Assembly: GCA_947588825.1 (NCBI GenBank)
Contig: CANPZU010000020.1
Coordinates: forward strand, 1 to 44,108
Direction: 5' to 3'
Length of the DNA: 44,108 nt
Source: an uncultured Clostridia bacterium
GTDB lineage: Bacteria > Bacillota > Clostridia > Oscillospirales > CAG-272
Shown piece after piece: positions 24,883-34,533 of the stretch. How positions within the stretch are numbered: the first letter of the stretch is position 1; the number at the start of each line of letters is the position of its first letter. Position numbers and translations under genes: made by a program. The notes beneath the pieces are model-generated. The model was not told the origin of the DNA. It made no database searches and worked only from the letters and a program-made list of their open reading frames with translations.

Positions 24883-25842
24883 ATGAGAAAAAAAGGAGAC
24901 AATCCTTTTATCTATTCGGATACGAATAAGCGCTACCACACTTACGACTACTTTTTAAGACAAAAATTCGGCAAAAAGGTCTTTAAGGTCCCTCTTGACT
25001 GCGGATTTACATGTCCCAATATCGACGGAACCAAAGGCGTCGGCGGATGCACCTATTGCTCCGCACGGGGAAGCGGCGATTTTGCCGCCTCCGCTTCTTT
25101 GCCGATAAGGCAGCAGTATGATGAATTAAGGGCATCTCTTTCAAAAAAGTGGGAGGACGCCTTCTGCATTCCCTATTTTCAGGCGCATACGAACACATAC
25201 GCGCCCACAAAGCAGCTCAGAGAAAAGTACTATGAGGCGCTTGCTCTGCCTCAGGCCGTGGGGATAAGCATTTCCACAAGAGCTGACTGCTTGAGTAAGG
25301 CTACCGTTGAGCTTCTTCACGAGATCAACGAAAAAACTTTTCTTACCGTGGAGCTCGGCCTTCAAAGCATACACGACGTCACGGCAAAAAGGATAAACCG
25401 CTGCCATACTTATGAGGATTTTTTAAACGGATACCGCTCATTAAACGGGCTCAATGTGTGTGTCCATATAATAAACGGACTGCCGGGAGAGGACAGGGGA
25501 ATGATGCTTGAAACCGCAAAGGCGGTCGGCTCTCTTTCGCCTCACGCCGTGAAGATACATCTGCTGCATATAATAGCGCAAACTGCGATGGCAAAGCAGT
25601 ACGCGGCGGGCGAGTTTGAGGCGATGACCCTTGATAACTATGTGGACACGGTATGCGCTCAGCTTGAATACCTTCCCGCAAAAACGGTAATAGCAAGAGT
25701 CACCGGGGACGGCGCGCCCGACTCGCTTGTGGCCCCCCTTTGGAGCAGAAAGAAATTTGTGGTGATGAACGAGATAGATAAACGGCTCGCTGCCCTGAAC
25801 TCATATCAGGGTAAAAAACTTGAGGAAACTTCCTGTTACTGA
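24883..25842 (+). CDS. Radical SAM protein, TIGR01212 (YhcC-like) family
   Basis: A 319-aa protein with an Elp3-like radical SAM core. The segment DCGFTCPNIDGTKGVGGCTY, followed by CS, holds cysteines 40, 44, 56 and 59; the last three are the likely 4Fe-4S ligands. VELGLQSIHDVTAKRINRCH and HIINGLPGED are the further hallmarks of the TIGR01212 family. The family is widespread in bacteria and its substrate is unknown to me. GAGGATCGG precedes the ATG. It follows the UPF0210 gene by 9 nt and is the last gene before a new strong promoter. No terminator is visible after it. Confidence 0.9.
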   Translation: MRKKGDNPFIYSDTNKRYHTYDYFLRQKFGKKVFKVPLDCGFTCPNIDGTKGVGGCTYCSARGSGDFAASASLPIRQQYDELRASLSKKWEDAFCIPYFQAHTNTYAPTKQLREKYYEALALPQAVGISISTRADCLSKATVELLHEINEKTFLTVELGLQSIHDVTAKRINRCHTYEDFLNGYRSLNGLNVCVHIINGLPGEDRGMMLETAKAVGSLSPHAVKIHLLHIIAQTAMAKQYAAGEFEAMTLDNYVDTVCAQLEYLPAKTVIARVTGDGAPDSLVAPLWSRKKFVVMNEIDKRLAALNSYQGKKLEETSCY

Positions 25843-25865
25843 AATTAAAAAATTTATCAAATTTA

Positions 25866-25894
25866 TTGACACCGAGAAATATACATTATATAAT
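25866..25894 (+). promoter_or_regulatory. Sigma-A promoter of the DUF3137-LemA-cdaA cluster
   Basis: TTGACA, a 17-bp spacer and TATAAT, an exact consensus match. Start near 25901, leader about 36 nt. It is the only strong promoter I see before the long row of plus-strand genes that ends at 43443. Confidence 0.93.
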
Positions 25895-25936
25895 CAATGT
25901 AATCAATTGTGAAGGCTTTTTGCGCGGGGTGAGGCT

Positions 25937-26812
25937 TTGAATATTCAAAACGAGCTTGAAAAAAGAAGAAAGACATGTCTTGGTTACAATGCGGTATTTA
26001 TAATTTTTATTATCATATCATTTCTGTTTTTTCCCTTTTTGGGATTTATATCATTTCTCCTGTTTGCGCTCGATTTGCTCTTTTTTATATTTGTCGTGAG
26101 AAAAAAGAGCGCGGAGTATAGAAAATTTTACAAAGAAAACGTTGTAAAGAGCATTCTAAAGGAGTTTTTTGACGATCTTTTCTTTGATCCCGCGGGCGGT
26201 ATATCAAAAGAAGCGATAGACGGGACGGATATGATGATGCTCGGAAACAGTTTTTCGTCCAACGACTATATAAGCGGCCGCTATAAGGATATAAGATTTG
26301 AACAGTCGGATGTGCTTATACAGGACGTGCGCAGCACCGGAAAGCAGACCACAACTGTCACCTATTTTCAGGGACGATGGATGATATTCGAGTTCAATAA
26401 GAAATTCGTATACGACATGCAGATAAGTGAAAAAAGCTTTTTATATTCAAAGCACAAAAACTCGCTTTTCGCCTCAAAAGAGGAACGCTTTAAGAAAATA
26501 GAGTTTGAGGATGAGGCATTCAACTCGGTATTTACAACCTACGCCAAAAACGAACATGAAGCGTATTATATCGTCACTCCACACTTTATGCAAAATCTGA
26601 TGCACTTTAACAACGCCGTTTCGGGAGATCTTCTTTTGTGCTTTGTGGATAACAAGCTTCACCTTGCGCTGAACAACCGCAAGGACGCTTTCGAACCAAG
26701 CGTCTTTAAAAAGGTTGAGCTTGCGTTTGAAAGAGAACGCATTTTAAACGACCTGTCTGTTATCATTAAATTCGTCGAAACGCTCCGTCTTGACAACGAT
26801 TTGTTTGCATGA
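25937..26812 (+). CDS. DUF3137-family membrane protein (copy 1)
   Basis: A 291-aa protein with two adjoining helices near 17-56 and a soluble C-terminal domain. The stretch GNSFSSNDYISGRYKDIRFE, then SDVLIQDV and GRWMIFEF follow the DUF3137 pattern, often called a Galanin-like or LemA-associated family. Its function is unknown. The start is TTG at 25937 after GGGGTGAGG. It has a close relative immediately downstream, and LemA follows, the usual company of DUF3137. The two copies share SNDYI, IQDV, W-x-IFEF and the C-terminal ending L-D-x-x-x-F-A, so they look like a tandem duplication that has diverged widely. Confidence 0.82.
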   Translation: MNIQNELEKRRKTCLGYNAVFIIFIIISFLFFPFLGFISFLLFALDLLFFIFVVRKKSAEYRKFYKENVVKSILKEFFDDLFFDPAGGISKEAIDGTDMMMLGNSFSSNDYISGRYKDIRFEQSDVLIQDVRSTGKQTTTVTYFQGRWMIFEFNKKFVYDMQISEKSFLYSKHKNSLFASKEERFKKIEFEDEAFNSVFTTYAKNEHEAYYIVTPHFMQNLMHFNNAVSGDLLLCFVDNKLHLALNNRKDAFEPSVFKKVELAFERERILNDLSVIIKFVETLRLDNDLFA

Positions 26813-26847
26813 TTACATGATTTTGCTTTACTTTCGGGAGGTTGCTT

Positions 26848-27819
26848 TTGAAAATCGACATTGAAACAAAAAAAGAGCTTGAAAAGCTTAGAAAATCATG
26901 CGCCTTTTATATGGGAATAAAATATTTTCTTTTGGGGCTTGCCACTGTGCTTTTGGCTCTCGCGGTGATTTTAATTATAATTATTAATTATGTCGCACAT
27001 TCTGATAATACGGATTTGTTTGTTGCCATTATCATTGCCGCAATGTTGGGCGGGTTGGCGCTGATTTTCATTTTCGTGCTGTTTAACAATTTATGCGCTA
27101 TGCCCAGGCTGTGCGACTATAAGAAAAAATACAAGGCTTTGGTCGTAAATAGCGCGCTTGAGGAGCTTTTTAAAAATTTTGAGTATGAAAGCGAAATAGG
27201 AATGGGCAAGCATGCTGTTGAGGAGGCGCAGCTTTCAAATATAGGAAACGTCTTCACTTCAAACGATTATATAAGAGCAAAGCGAAACGGATACATTTTT
27301 CAACATTCGGATATATGTATACAGGACGTGTCCAGATATAGGAGCAGGACGTATTTTAACGGCAAATGGGTAATATTCGAGTTCAAGAGAAACTTTGTTC
27401 AAAATCTGAAAATCAGAGAAAAAGGCTATTCTTACAAAACGTTTCCAACCTTTTTAAATCGTTCATTTTCACAGCACAGGCAAAAAGAAAGCGCTCCGAT
27501 AAAGTCAGAGACGGGAAGCTCGGAATTTGACAAACAGTTTGATGTATACATTAAAAGCGCAGAAGATTCCCGATCGATAATTAATTCTCAGTTTATAAGC
27601 AGCCTTTTGGAGTTTAGAAAAAGACTAAACTGCGCTCTGTTTCTCAGCTTTACAGAAAATCGTCTGCATATTGCGCTGTACAGCAAAAAAGACGAATTCG
27701 AGCCGAAAATCTTTAAAGAAAACGACCTTGAAGCAGAAAGCGGATCGGCATTACGCAGTATCGGCGCGTACCTTGATTTTGTCGAGGAAATCACCCTTGA
27801 CGAAGGGATATTTGCATAA
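26848..27819 (+). CDS. DUF3137-family membrane protein (copy 2)
   Basis: A 323-aa relative of the preceding gene, with helices near 22-48 and 57-75 and the soluble domain from about 85. FTSNDYIRAKRNGYIFQHSD, CIQDVSRY and GKWVIFEFKRNF align with copy 1. It has a longer insertion near residues 200-225 rich in Ser, Arg and Lys. An earlier TTG at 26842 touches the GGGAGG site, which makes it unusable; TTG at 26848, 6 nt after that site, is the better start. LemA follows after 111 nt, and a small GCCCG/CGGGC hairpin stands just before the LemA ribosome binding site. Confidence 0.82.
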   Translation: MKIDIETKKELEKLRKSCAFYMGIKYFLLGLATVLLALAVILIIIINYVAHSDNTDLFVAIIIAAMLGGLALIFIFVLFNNLCAMPRLCDYKKKYKALVVNSALEELFKNFEYESEIGMGKHAVEEAQLSNIGNVFTSNDYIRAKRNGYIFQHSDICIQDVSRYRSRTYFNGKWVIFEFKRNFVQNLKIREKGYSYKTFPTFLNRSFSQHRQKESAPIKSETGSSEFDKQFDVYIKSAEDSRSIINSQFISSLLEFRKRLNCALFLSFTENRLHIALYSKKDEFEPKIFKENDLEAESGSALRSIGAYLDFVEEITLDEGIFA

Positions 27820-27930
27820 GAAATCGGAAAATAAAAAGCAGACACCTGTAATTTTAGCGTTTCATGCGCATTATATATAAAAAATAAAAAGCGAAAGGAC
27901 GCCCGGTCGTTTCGGGCAAGGTTTATTATT

Positions 27931-28473
27931 ATGCCGTTTATTATAGCAGCAGCAGTACTTTTGGTCCTTCTTATCATAGTATGGTATATTTCAACTCTCA
28001 ATAATTTGAGAATCATGCAGGTAAAGATTGAGGAAGCCGAGTCGGGAATAGACGTGGCGCTTACAAAGCGCAGCGACGTGCTCGCGAAGATGCTTGATAC
28101 CTGCAAGGGCTATATGAAGCACGAGAGCGATCTGTTTTCAAGAGTCATAGAGCTGAGAAAAGGTATGACGCTCTCCGAAAAGGCGCGCATAAACGCCGAC
28201 ATGGACGATCTTCAAAAACAGATAAACGTTACGGCCGAGGCTTATCCCGAGCTTCGCTCGAGCGAGACTTTTGTAATGCTTCAAAAGAGCATAGCGGATG
28301 TCGAAGAGCATCTTCAGGCGTCAAGACGCGCGTATAACGGCAACGTTTCAAGATACAATCAAAAGCTTGTCTCCTTCCCGGCATCTGTTGTTGCAAATGC
28401 GGCGGGGATGAAAAGGCGCGATTTTTTTGAGGCGAGCGAAAAGCAGCGCGAGGATATAAAAATAGAATTTTAA
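27931..28473 (+). CDS. lemA: LemA family protein
   Basis: A 180-aa protein with one N-terminal helix (about 2-19) and a helical bundle. LNNLRIMQVKIEEAESGIDV is the LemA start and the length is normal. LemA is widespread, attached to the membrane, and of unknown function; it was first noted in Listeria as an antigen source. AAGG lies 10 nt before the ATG and a short GCCCG/CGGGC hairpin (27901-27917) precedes it. It sits between the DUF3137 pair, its common partners, and cdaA. Whether the group shares a role with c-di-AMP signalling cannot be read from the sequence. Confidence 0.92.
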   Translation: MPFIIAAAVLLVLLIIVWYISTLNNLRIMQVKIEEAESGIDVALTKRSDVLAKMLDTCKGYMKHESDLFSRVIELRKGMTLSEKARINADMDDLQKQINVTAEAYPELRSSETFVMLQKSIADVEEHLQASRRAYNGNVSRYNQKLVSFPASVVANAAGMKRRDFFEASEKQREDIKIEF

Positions 28474-28507
28474 GCAGTATCGCAACGGTATTAAGCGAGG
28501 TGGAACT

Positions 28508-29392
28508 ATGAAAGAGCTTTGGAGTAGAACGGCTGATATGTTCAAGATGATGACCATATACGACTTCATTGATATATTGGCCGTCGGCGTGCTTATTTTT
28601 CTCGCATACAGATTTATAAGCGGGCGCCGCGCGGGCAAGCTTGCGGTGGGTATAGCCGTAATTATATTTTTGTCAATTGCCAGCAATGTTTTTCATCTCA
28701 ACACGATGAGCTTTCTCTTTTCCAACCTGTTTCAGGTCGGTATCATTGCAATCATCATAGTTTTCCAGCCGGAGCTGCGTTCCGCTCTCGAAAAGATGGG
28801 CGGAGTCAAGGAGTATATCAACCATGTGTCCTTGAATAAAAGCGAAAAACACTTGGCAGACTGCATCGATATTGTGTGCGACGCCGTTTGCGACATGGCG
28901 CTTGACAAAACGGGAGCGTTGATAGTTTTCGAGCGTTCCACAAAGTTAGGAGACATAATTAAAAGCGGCACTCTGATAAACGCCGACCTGTCGGTGAATC
29001 TTATAAAAAATATTTTTTATAAGAACTCGCCTCTTCACGACGGCGCGATGGTTATAAGAGACAACAGGATAATAAGCGCAAAATGCATGCTTCCGCTCAG
29101 CACAAAATCGAGCATGGACAGCGAGGAATTTGCCACAAGGCACCGTGCGGCGATAGGCATGAGCGAGAACAGCGACGCGGTCGTGGTGGTTGTCAGCGAG
29201 CAGACGGGCATAATATCAATTACCTACGGCGGCAACATTGACAGAGACTACGATTACAGAAAGCTTCACGACGCGCTTTTGCATTTTCTCACACAGACTC
29301 CCGCGCAGAATCCGAACGGCGAGCGAAAGGGAGGCTTTTTACCAAAAAAGAAACAGAAAAACGTCAAAGGCGATCAAAGCGGGCAGGAATAG
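28508..29392 (+). CDS. cdaA: Diadenylate cyclase CdaA (DisA_N domain)
   Basis: Joins two ATP into c-di-AMP, a second messenger controlling potassium and osmotic balance and the cell wall. The 294-aa protein has three N-terminal helices (about 18-38, 43-60 and 72-88) and the catalytic DAC domain with DGA (D178-A180, in PLHDGAMVI) and RHR (R211-R213, in TRHRAAIG), both intact. The last 35 residues are a charged Lys-rich tail, longer than usual. GAGGTGGA precedes the ATG. The regulator gene cdaR follows after 29 nt as in Bacillus, but glmM, the usual third gene, is not in the window. Membrane-bound, with the catalytic part in the cytoplasm. Confidence 0.97.
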   Translation: MKELWSRTADMFKMMTIYDFIDILAVGVLIFLAYRFISGRRAGKLAVGIAVIIFLSIASNVFHLNTMSFLFSNLFQVGIIAIIIVFQPELRSALEKMGGVKEYINHVSLNKSEKHLADCIDIVCDAVCDMALDKTGALIVFERSTKLGDIIKSGTLINADLSVNLIKNIFYKNSPLHDGAMVIRDNRIISAKCMLPLSTKSSMDSEEFATRHRAAIGMSENSDAVVVVVSEQTGIISITYGGNIDRDYDYRKLHDALLHFLTQTPAQNPNGERKGGFLPKKKQKNVKGDQSGQE

Positions 29393-29421
29393 CCTGCGTC
29401 TGAAAAGGAGAAAGGTCGAAT

Positions 29422-30699
29422 ATGCTTTTTAACAAAAAACAAAAGGATAAAGACAAAAACGCCTCAACAAATACAAATAGAAAAAACAAAAAGGGTCTTG
29501 CGACGGTCGATATAATAATGCTCATTTTCTCGCTGATGCTCGCCGTGGCTCTTTGGATTTATGTGTACGACACCACAAACACTCTCGACGAAAAGACCTT
29601 TAACCTTGTGAGCATCGAAAAGAAAAACACTGCCTCTCTTTTTGAAAATCACAATCTTGTGGTCCAATACGTGAATATTGATACGGTGAATGTCACCGTA
29701 ATGGGAAGCAAAAACATAATAGAGTCTCTCGGCAGCAACGATATAAACGCCTATATAAACCTTGGCAATATAACCGATGCGGGAGAATACAAGCTTGAGG
29801 TTATGATAGACCTGCCCGAAGGCGTGACCTGTAAAAGTCAAACCGTGCCGTACGTCGAGGTCACTGTGGATTCTTCAACCGAGAAAAACATCAAGGTGAC
29901 GGGGGACAACGTCATACTCAGCGGCTGGTCTCTTGAGGAGGGTTATTCCTTCGGAGAGATCACCACAAACTTGACAGACGTGAAGCTTGAGGGCGCGCTC
30001 AACGATATAAACAAGATAAGCTCCGTCGGACTTGTTACCGGGGATCTGGGCAGCGTACGAAACAGCATGACCTCAATTTGTCAGCTGGTGTTGCTCGACT
30101 CAAACGGCAACAGGCTGAATCTGCCTAACGTTTACGTGACGCCAAATATCAACATGAGCGATATAATGGCGCATATCACCGTTTATCAGGAAAAAAGAGT
30201 GCCTCTTGTTCTTAGTTATACCTACGGGTATATAGACGAAAGCTGTGTCAGCATATCTCCTTCTTACGTGACAATAAAGGGCGAGGCAGCCTCTCTTGAG
30301 AATATAAACAGCATAGTGATAGGCAATATCGACGAAGGCGTGATTCCATATCCCGTTTACGAGGTGGAATTGGCGATCGGCTATGATGGAGTTCAAATCT
30401 TTGACGACAACGGAAACGCCCTGAACAGCGCAAAGGTTAAAATCGACCGTTCAAGCCTGCCCTCCCGCATAGTGACGGGCGCCGCCCTATACCGCAACGG
30501 CGTCTTTTCGGGATACGCAGAGGTGCTGCTTGTCGCAAGGCACAATGACGACAGCTGCAAAATGTTTCTTTCCAGTATCTCTGCGGAAAACATCAGGGTT
30601 TACGCTCAGAGCGGGACGGATGGGTATGCCGTCGAACTTTCGGACAATTATTTTGAATATTTGTATCAGTGCGGCGTTACGCCCATGGTGGGTCCATGA
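29422..30699 (+). CDS. cdaR: CdaA regulatory protein CdaR (YbbR domains)
   Basis: A 425-aa protein with a basic cytoplasmic start (KKQKDKDK), one helix (about 27-47) and a long extracytoplasmic part made of YbbR repeats (roughly 55-150, 155-235, 240-330 and a last partial one). A typical phrase is LWIYVYDTTN just after the helix. CdaR binds CdaA in the membrane and modulates c-di-AMP output. AAAAGGAG lies before the ATG. The next gene overlaps its stop by 4 nt (ATGA). The protein is somewhat diverged in sequence, as YbbR domains usually are, so the assignment leans on its place after cdaA. Confidence 0.92.
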   Translation: MLFNKKQKDKDKNASTNTNRKNKKGLATVDIIMLIFSLMLAVALWIYVYDTTNTLDEKTFNLVSIEKKNTASLFENHNLVVQYVNIDTVNVTVMGSKNIIESLGSNDINAYINLGNITDAGEYKLEVMIDLPEGVTCKSQTVPYVEVTVDSSTEKNIKVTGDNVILSGWSLEEGYSFGEITTNLTDVKLEGALNDINKISSVGLVTGDLGSVRNSMTSICQLVLLDSNGNRLNLPNVYVTPNINMSDIMAHITVYQEKRVPLVLSYTYGYIDESCVSISPSYVTIKGEAASLENINSIVIGNIDEGVIPYPVYEVELAIGYDGVQIFDDNGNALNSAKVKIDRSSLPSRIVTGAALYRNGVFSGYAEVLLVARHNDDSCKMFLSSISAENIRVYAQSGTDGYAVELSDNYFEYLYQCGVTPMVGP

Positions 30700-32291
30700 G
30701 TAAGATAATTCTTCGAAATATAAAGGCTCCAGTCAAGGATACCGAGGACTTTGCATTAGAGCGGGCAAAAGAGCTGCTCAAAAAACAGGGCGTTCGGTAT
30801 ACCGGCAGTATCTCTCTTTGCAAAAAGTCACTTGACGCGCGAAGAAAGCAGGACATACACTACACGTGCTCGGTAATTGCCGATATCGAGCAAAATATAA
30901 GCGATAAAAAGCTGAGTCATCTTGATGCTGTTCCTCTTAACGAGAACAGCATCAGCGTACTATACGGCAGCATTCCCACATCAGAACCGCCCGTTATTGT
31001 CGGTTTCGGACCGTGCGGGATGTTTTGCGCCCTGCTCCTTGCCGAAAACGGTTATAAGCCGATTGTCATCGAGCGGGGAGGAAACATAATTTCAAGAAAA
31101 GCAGCGGTGCGGAGATTTTATGAGAGCAGGGAGCTTGACACAGAGTGCAATATTCAGTTCGGCGCGGGAGGCGCGGGAACTTTTTCGGACGGCAAGCTTT
31201 TGACAAGGATAAACGACGGCAAATGCTCATACGTGCTCAAACGTTTTGTTGAGTTCGGAGCACCCGAGGATATTTTGATAAATGCAAAACCCCACATCGG
31301 TACCGACTTACTTGAAATTGTGGTTCAAAATATCGAAGAAAGGATCAAGTCGCTGGGCGGCAGGATCTTTTATGATACAAAAATGCTTTCCGTTTCACTT
31401 GACGCTTCCGGACGGGCGCTTTCGGTGAGGACAAACAAAGGAGAGTTTCCTTGCGCGACACTGACGCTCGCTCTCGGGCACAGCGCCAGAGACACATACG
31501 CATATCTTATAAAAAACTCGTATGAGATTATTCCCAAGGCTTTTTCTGTGGGAGTGAGAATAGAGCATTTGCAGGAAGAGCTGAATTACGCGATGTACGG
31601 CGACATGGCTCCTCTTTTGCCGCCGGCCGAGTACAGCCTTTCAAAAAGGGCGGGGGAACGCGGAGTTTACAGCTTCTGTATGTGTCCGGGAGGCGAGGTG
31701 GTTGCGGCGGCCTCAGAAGAGGGCGGAGTTGTCACAAACGGTATGAGCTGTCATAAAAGGGACAAAGAAAACGCAAACAGCGCCATTGCAGTGTCTGTTC
31801 TGCCAAATGATTACAATAACAGCGCGCTTGGAGCTATTGAGTTTCAGCGAGGGCTTGAAAGGCGCGCCTTTGATGCCGCGGGAAAAGATTACAGCGCCCC
31901 TCTTCAGACTCTCGGCGACTTTATGAACCAAAAGAAGGGCAGCCCGCCCACCAAGGTACAGTCAAGCTACATGGGCAAGGGGAAATTTGCCTTATGCGAT
32001 TTAGATGATATCCTTCCTCCCTTCGTTTGCGAGATGCTGAGATTCGGTATTAAGGATTTTGGAGGTAAAATCAAGGGATTTGACGCTCCTTACGCCCTTC
32101 TTACCGGTGTGGAGAGCCGTACCTCCTCCCCTTTGCGCATAGTCCGAACGGACGAAATGACCTGCCCGGGACATAATAACATATATCCCTGCGGAGAGGG
32201 CGCGGGATATGCGGGAGGAATAACAAGCGCGAGCGTGGACGGTATATCGTGCGCGCTTGAAATAATGAGAAAATACAAGGCCGTAAATTGA
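30696..32291 (+). CDS. FAD-dependent dehydrogenase, COG2509 type
   Basis: A 531-aa flavoprotein. A distinct N-terminal domain of about 95 residues precedes the Rossmann dinucleotide site VIVGFGPCG (G103, G105, G108) and the following ENGYKPIVIERGG. GAGGAGTFSDGKLLTR (about 156-171) and a late PCGEGAGYAGGITSA are the signatures of this uncharacterised dehydrogenase family. The frame is open 27 nt further upstream, but the ATG at 30696 overlaps the cdaR stop in the ATGA manner and has GGTGGG nearby. It is a frequent neighbour of cdaR in Clostridia. The substrate is unknown. recJ follows 74 nt downstream. Confidence 0.9.
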   Translation: MSKIILRNIKAPVKDTEDFALERAKELLKKQGVRYTGSISLCKKSLDARRKQDIHYTCSVIADIEQNISDKKLSHLDAVPLNENSISVLYGSIPTSEPPVIVGFGPCGMFCALLLAENGYKPIVIERGGNIISRKAAVRRFYESRELDTECNIQFGAGGAGTFSDGKLLTRINDGKCSYVLKRFVEFGAPEDILINAKPHIGTDLLEIVVQNIEERIKSLGGRIFYDTKMLSVSLDASGRALSVRTNKGEFPCATLTLALGHSARDTYAYLIKNSYEIIPKAFSVGVRIEHLQEELNYAMYGDMAPLLPPAEYSLSKRAGERGVYSFCMCPGGEVVAAASEEGGVVTNGMSCHKRDKENANSAIAVSVLPNDYNNSALGAIEFQRGLERRAFDAAGKDYSAPLQTLGDFMNQKKGSPPTKVQSSYMGKGKFALCDLDDILPPFVCEMLRFGIKDFGGKIKGFDAPYALLTGVESRTSSPLRIVRTDEMTCPGHNNIYPCGEGAGYAGGITSASVDGISCALEIMRKYKAVN

Positions 32292-32365
32292 AAGACAGAA
32301 AGCAAGAGCTTTAGTTTTAAGTTAATTAAAATAAGTTTATTAAAATGAGAAAGGAGGCATGCGCA

Positions 32366-34498
32366 GTGTCAAATAAATGTTGGCGTCAGAAGGGAGAGCT
32401 TCTCACTTCATCGCCGGAAGTCAAAAAACTTGCAAAAGAACTCGGCGTAACACCCGTTACGGCGCTCCTGCTTTATAACAGAAACATAAAGGACGCCAAC
32501 AGCGCCGAAAGATTTCTCAGGCTTTCCGAGGACGGCATGTACGATCCCTTTCTCATAAAAGACATGGACAGTGCCGTCTCCCGTGTGCTTGACGCCGTGG
32601 AAAAAAAAGAAAAAATTGTGATATACGGCGATTACGATGTCGATGGCGTCACCTCGGTGAGCATACTGTATATGTACCTTTCGGAGCTCGGAATAACTCC
32701 TGAATACTATATACCGAGTCGCACGGACGAGGGGTACGGAGTAAACAATAATGCCATAGATCATCTTAAAGAAAAAGGGGCCTCGCTTATAATCACGGTG
32801 GATACCGGTATTACCGCGATAAAAGAGACCGAATATGCCAAGAGTCTCGGAATAGATATGGTGATAACAGACCATCACGAATGCCCGGAGCATCTTCCCG
32901 AGGCAGTCGCGGTGGTAAACATAAAAAGGTGCGACAGTTCCTATCCGTTCAGGGAGCTTGCCGGGGTGGGCGTTGTGTTTAAGCTCATTTGCGCCATGGA
33001 AAGCGTACTCGGCCAAAAGAACGGCGAAAAAGTGCACGGCATTTCAAGGGTGGCAAAAAAATATCTCGACCTTGTTGCAATAGGCACCGTTGCGGACGTT
33101 ATGCCGATAGTCGATGAAAACCGCCTGTTTGTGAGCATGGGGATTTCGGCAATGCGAGAGCATATGCGTCCGTGTATACGAATGCTGCTTGAGGAAGCGG
33201 GAAGCAAGGCGGTCGCCGGGGAGGCGGGCACTAACATCACATCTTCCGCCATAAGCTTTACTCTCGCCCCGAGGATAAACGCCGCGGGAAGAATGGAAAA
33301 CGCCGAAATAGCAGTGGAATTTTTTCTCACGGACGATCCTCAAAAATCAAGAGAGCTTGCAATTAAGCTGTGTGAGGTGAACAAAAACAGGCAAGAGAAA
33401 GAAAATATCATCGTAGAGTCGGCGATAAAGAAAATAGGTAAAATAAACGAGGATACGAGGATCATAGTTCTTTCCGAGAAAGATTGGAACAGCGGAGTTA
33501 TCGGCATTGTAGCTTCAAGAATTACCGAACGATTCGCGCTGCCCTGCATTCTCATATCCTTTGACAGTGATGGAACGGGCAAGGGCTCGGGAAGAAGCAT
33601 AAAAGGAATAAATCTTGTTGAAGCGCTCGGCAGCTGCTCGGACCTTCTTATAAAATACGGAGGTCACTCGCTTGCCGCAGGACTTTCCATAAGGAAAGAA
33701 AACCTTGAAGCCTTTAAAGAGCGTATAAACGAATATATTAAATCAAAGAGCGAGGGAATCTCCCTTGTTCCCACAATAGAATATGAGGCGGAGCTTACGC
33801 CTAACGAGATATCGATAAATCAGATAAACGAACAGTCGATGCTCGAACCGTTCGGCGTTTCCAATCCCACGCCGATATTCAGAATAAATAACGTCATTGT
33901 CAGTGACGTTATGGAGCTTTCGGGCGGCAAGCACACAAAGCTCACGGTGACAAAGGAGGGTATATCCCATCCCGTACTACTTTTCGGCGTACCGAGAAGG
34001 GAGCTTGACATTGTCAAAGGGGATGAGGTCGATATTCTGTTTTGTATGGCTCTGAACGAATATAAGCTTGTGCTTTCCGTTCGAATGATAGGGCGGGATA
34101 TAAGGCTCAGCCATGAAGAATTTACAAGCGCTGAAAGAGAGAGGTATCTTTCACTGATGGCCGGAGCCGCGCATTACAGGGACGAGGATCTGATTCCCTC
34201 AAGGGACGAGCTTGCAATGGTCTACCGATATGTCAGAAACAGAGCCGGCCACTCACGGGACGATTACATATCGATACGGGAGATAATTTCCGCGTGCGCC
34301 GGCAAGCTCGGATATGTCAAGGCAAAGACGGCAATTAACGTCCTTTCGGACGCGGAACTTATAAACTGCGAAAGCTATGATGCAAATCACGACATTTATC
34401 ATATTGGCATAAACTATGTAAAAAACAAGGTGGATATTGAAAGCTCGCCGCTGCTTGTAAAGCTTCGCGGCAGTATGCAAAAAAGGGAAGCGCCGTAA
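32366..34498 (+). CDS. recJ: Single-stranded-DNA-specific exonuclease RecJ
   Basis: A 5'-to-3' single-strand exonuclease for recombination and repair. The DHH motifs are complete: GDYDVDG (D89, D91, D93), VDTG (D146), TDHHE (D169, H170, H171), and the later GRMENAE and GGHSLAAG. An OB-like domain follows, and the last 120 residues form an extra, probably winged-helix, C-terminal part as in other Clostridia. I start at GTG 32366 (710 aa) because a strong AAGGAGG lies 8 nt before it. The upstream ATG at 32345 would put that site inside the coding region and has no ribosome binding site of its own. rel follows after 35 nt, the usual Firmicutes order, though apt is missing between them. Confidence 0.95.
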   Translation: MSNKCWRQKGELLTSSPEVKKLAKELGVTPVTALLLYNRNIKDANSAERFLRLSEDGMYDPFLIKDMDSAVSRVLDAVEKKEKIVIYGDYDVDGVTSVSILYMYLSELGITPEYYIPSRTDEGYGVNNNAIDHLKEKGASLIITVDTGITAIKETEYAKSLGIDMVITDHHECPEHLPEAVAVVNIKRCDSSYPFRELAGVGVVFKLICAMESVLGQKNGEKVHGISRVAKKYLDLVAIGTVADVMPIVDENRLFVSMGISAMREHMRPCIRMLLEEAGSKAVAGEAGTNITSSAISFTLAPRINAAGRMENAEIAVEFFLTDDPQKSRELAIKLCEVNKNRQEKENIIVESAIKKIGKINEDTRIIVLSEKDWNSGVIGIVASRITERFALPCILISFDSDGTGKGSGRSIKGINLVEALGSCSDLLIKYGGHSLAAGLSIRKENLEAFKERINEYIKSKSEGISLVPTIEYEAELTPNEISINQINEQSMLEPFGVSNPTPIFRINNVIVSDVMELSGGKHTKLTVTKEGISHPVLLFGVPRRELDIVKGDEVDILFCMALNEYKLVLSVRMIGRDIRLSHEEFTSAERERYLSLMAGAAHYRDEDLIPSRDELAMVYRYVRNRAGHSRDDYISIREIISACAGKLGYVKAKTAINVLSDAELINCESYDANHDIYHIGINYVKNKVDIESSPLLVKLRGSMQKREAP

Positions 34499-34533
34499 AA
34501 ACGCCTCAATTATCACCTAAAAAGAAAGGAACT

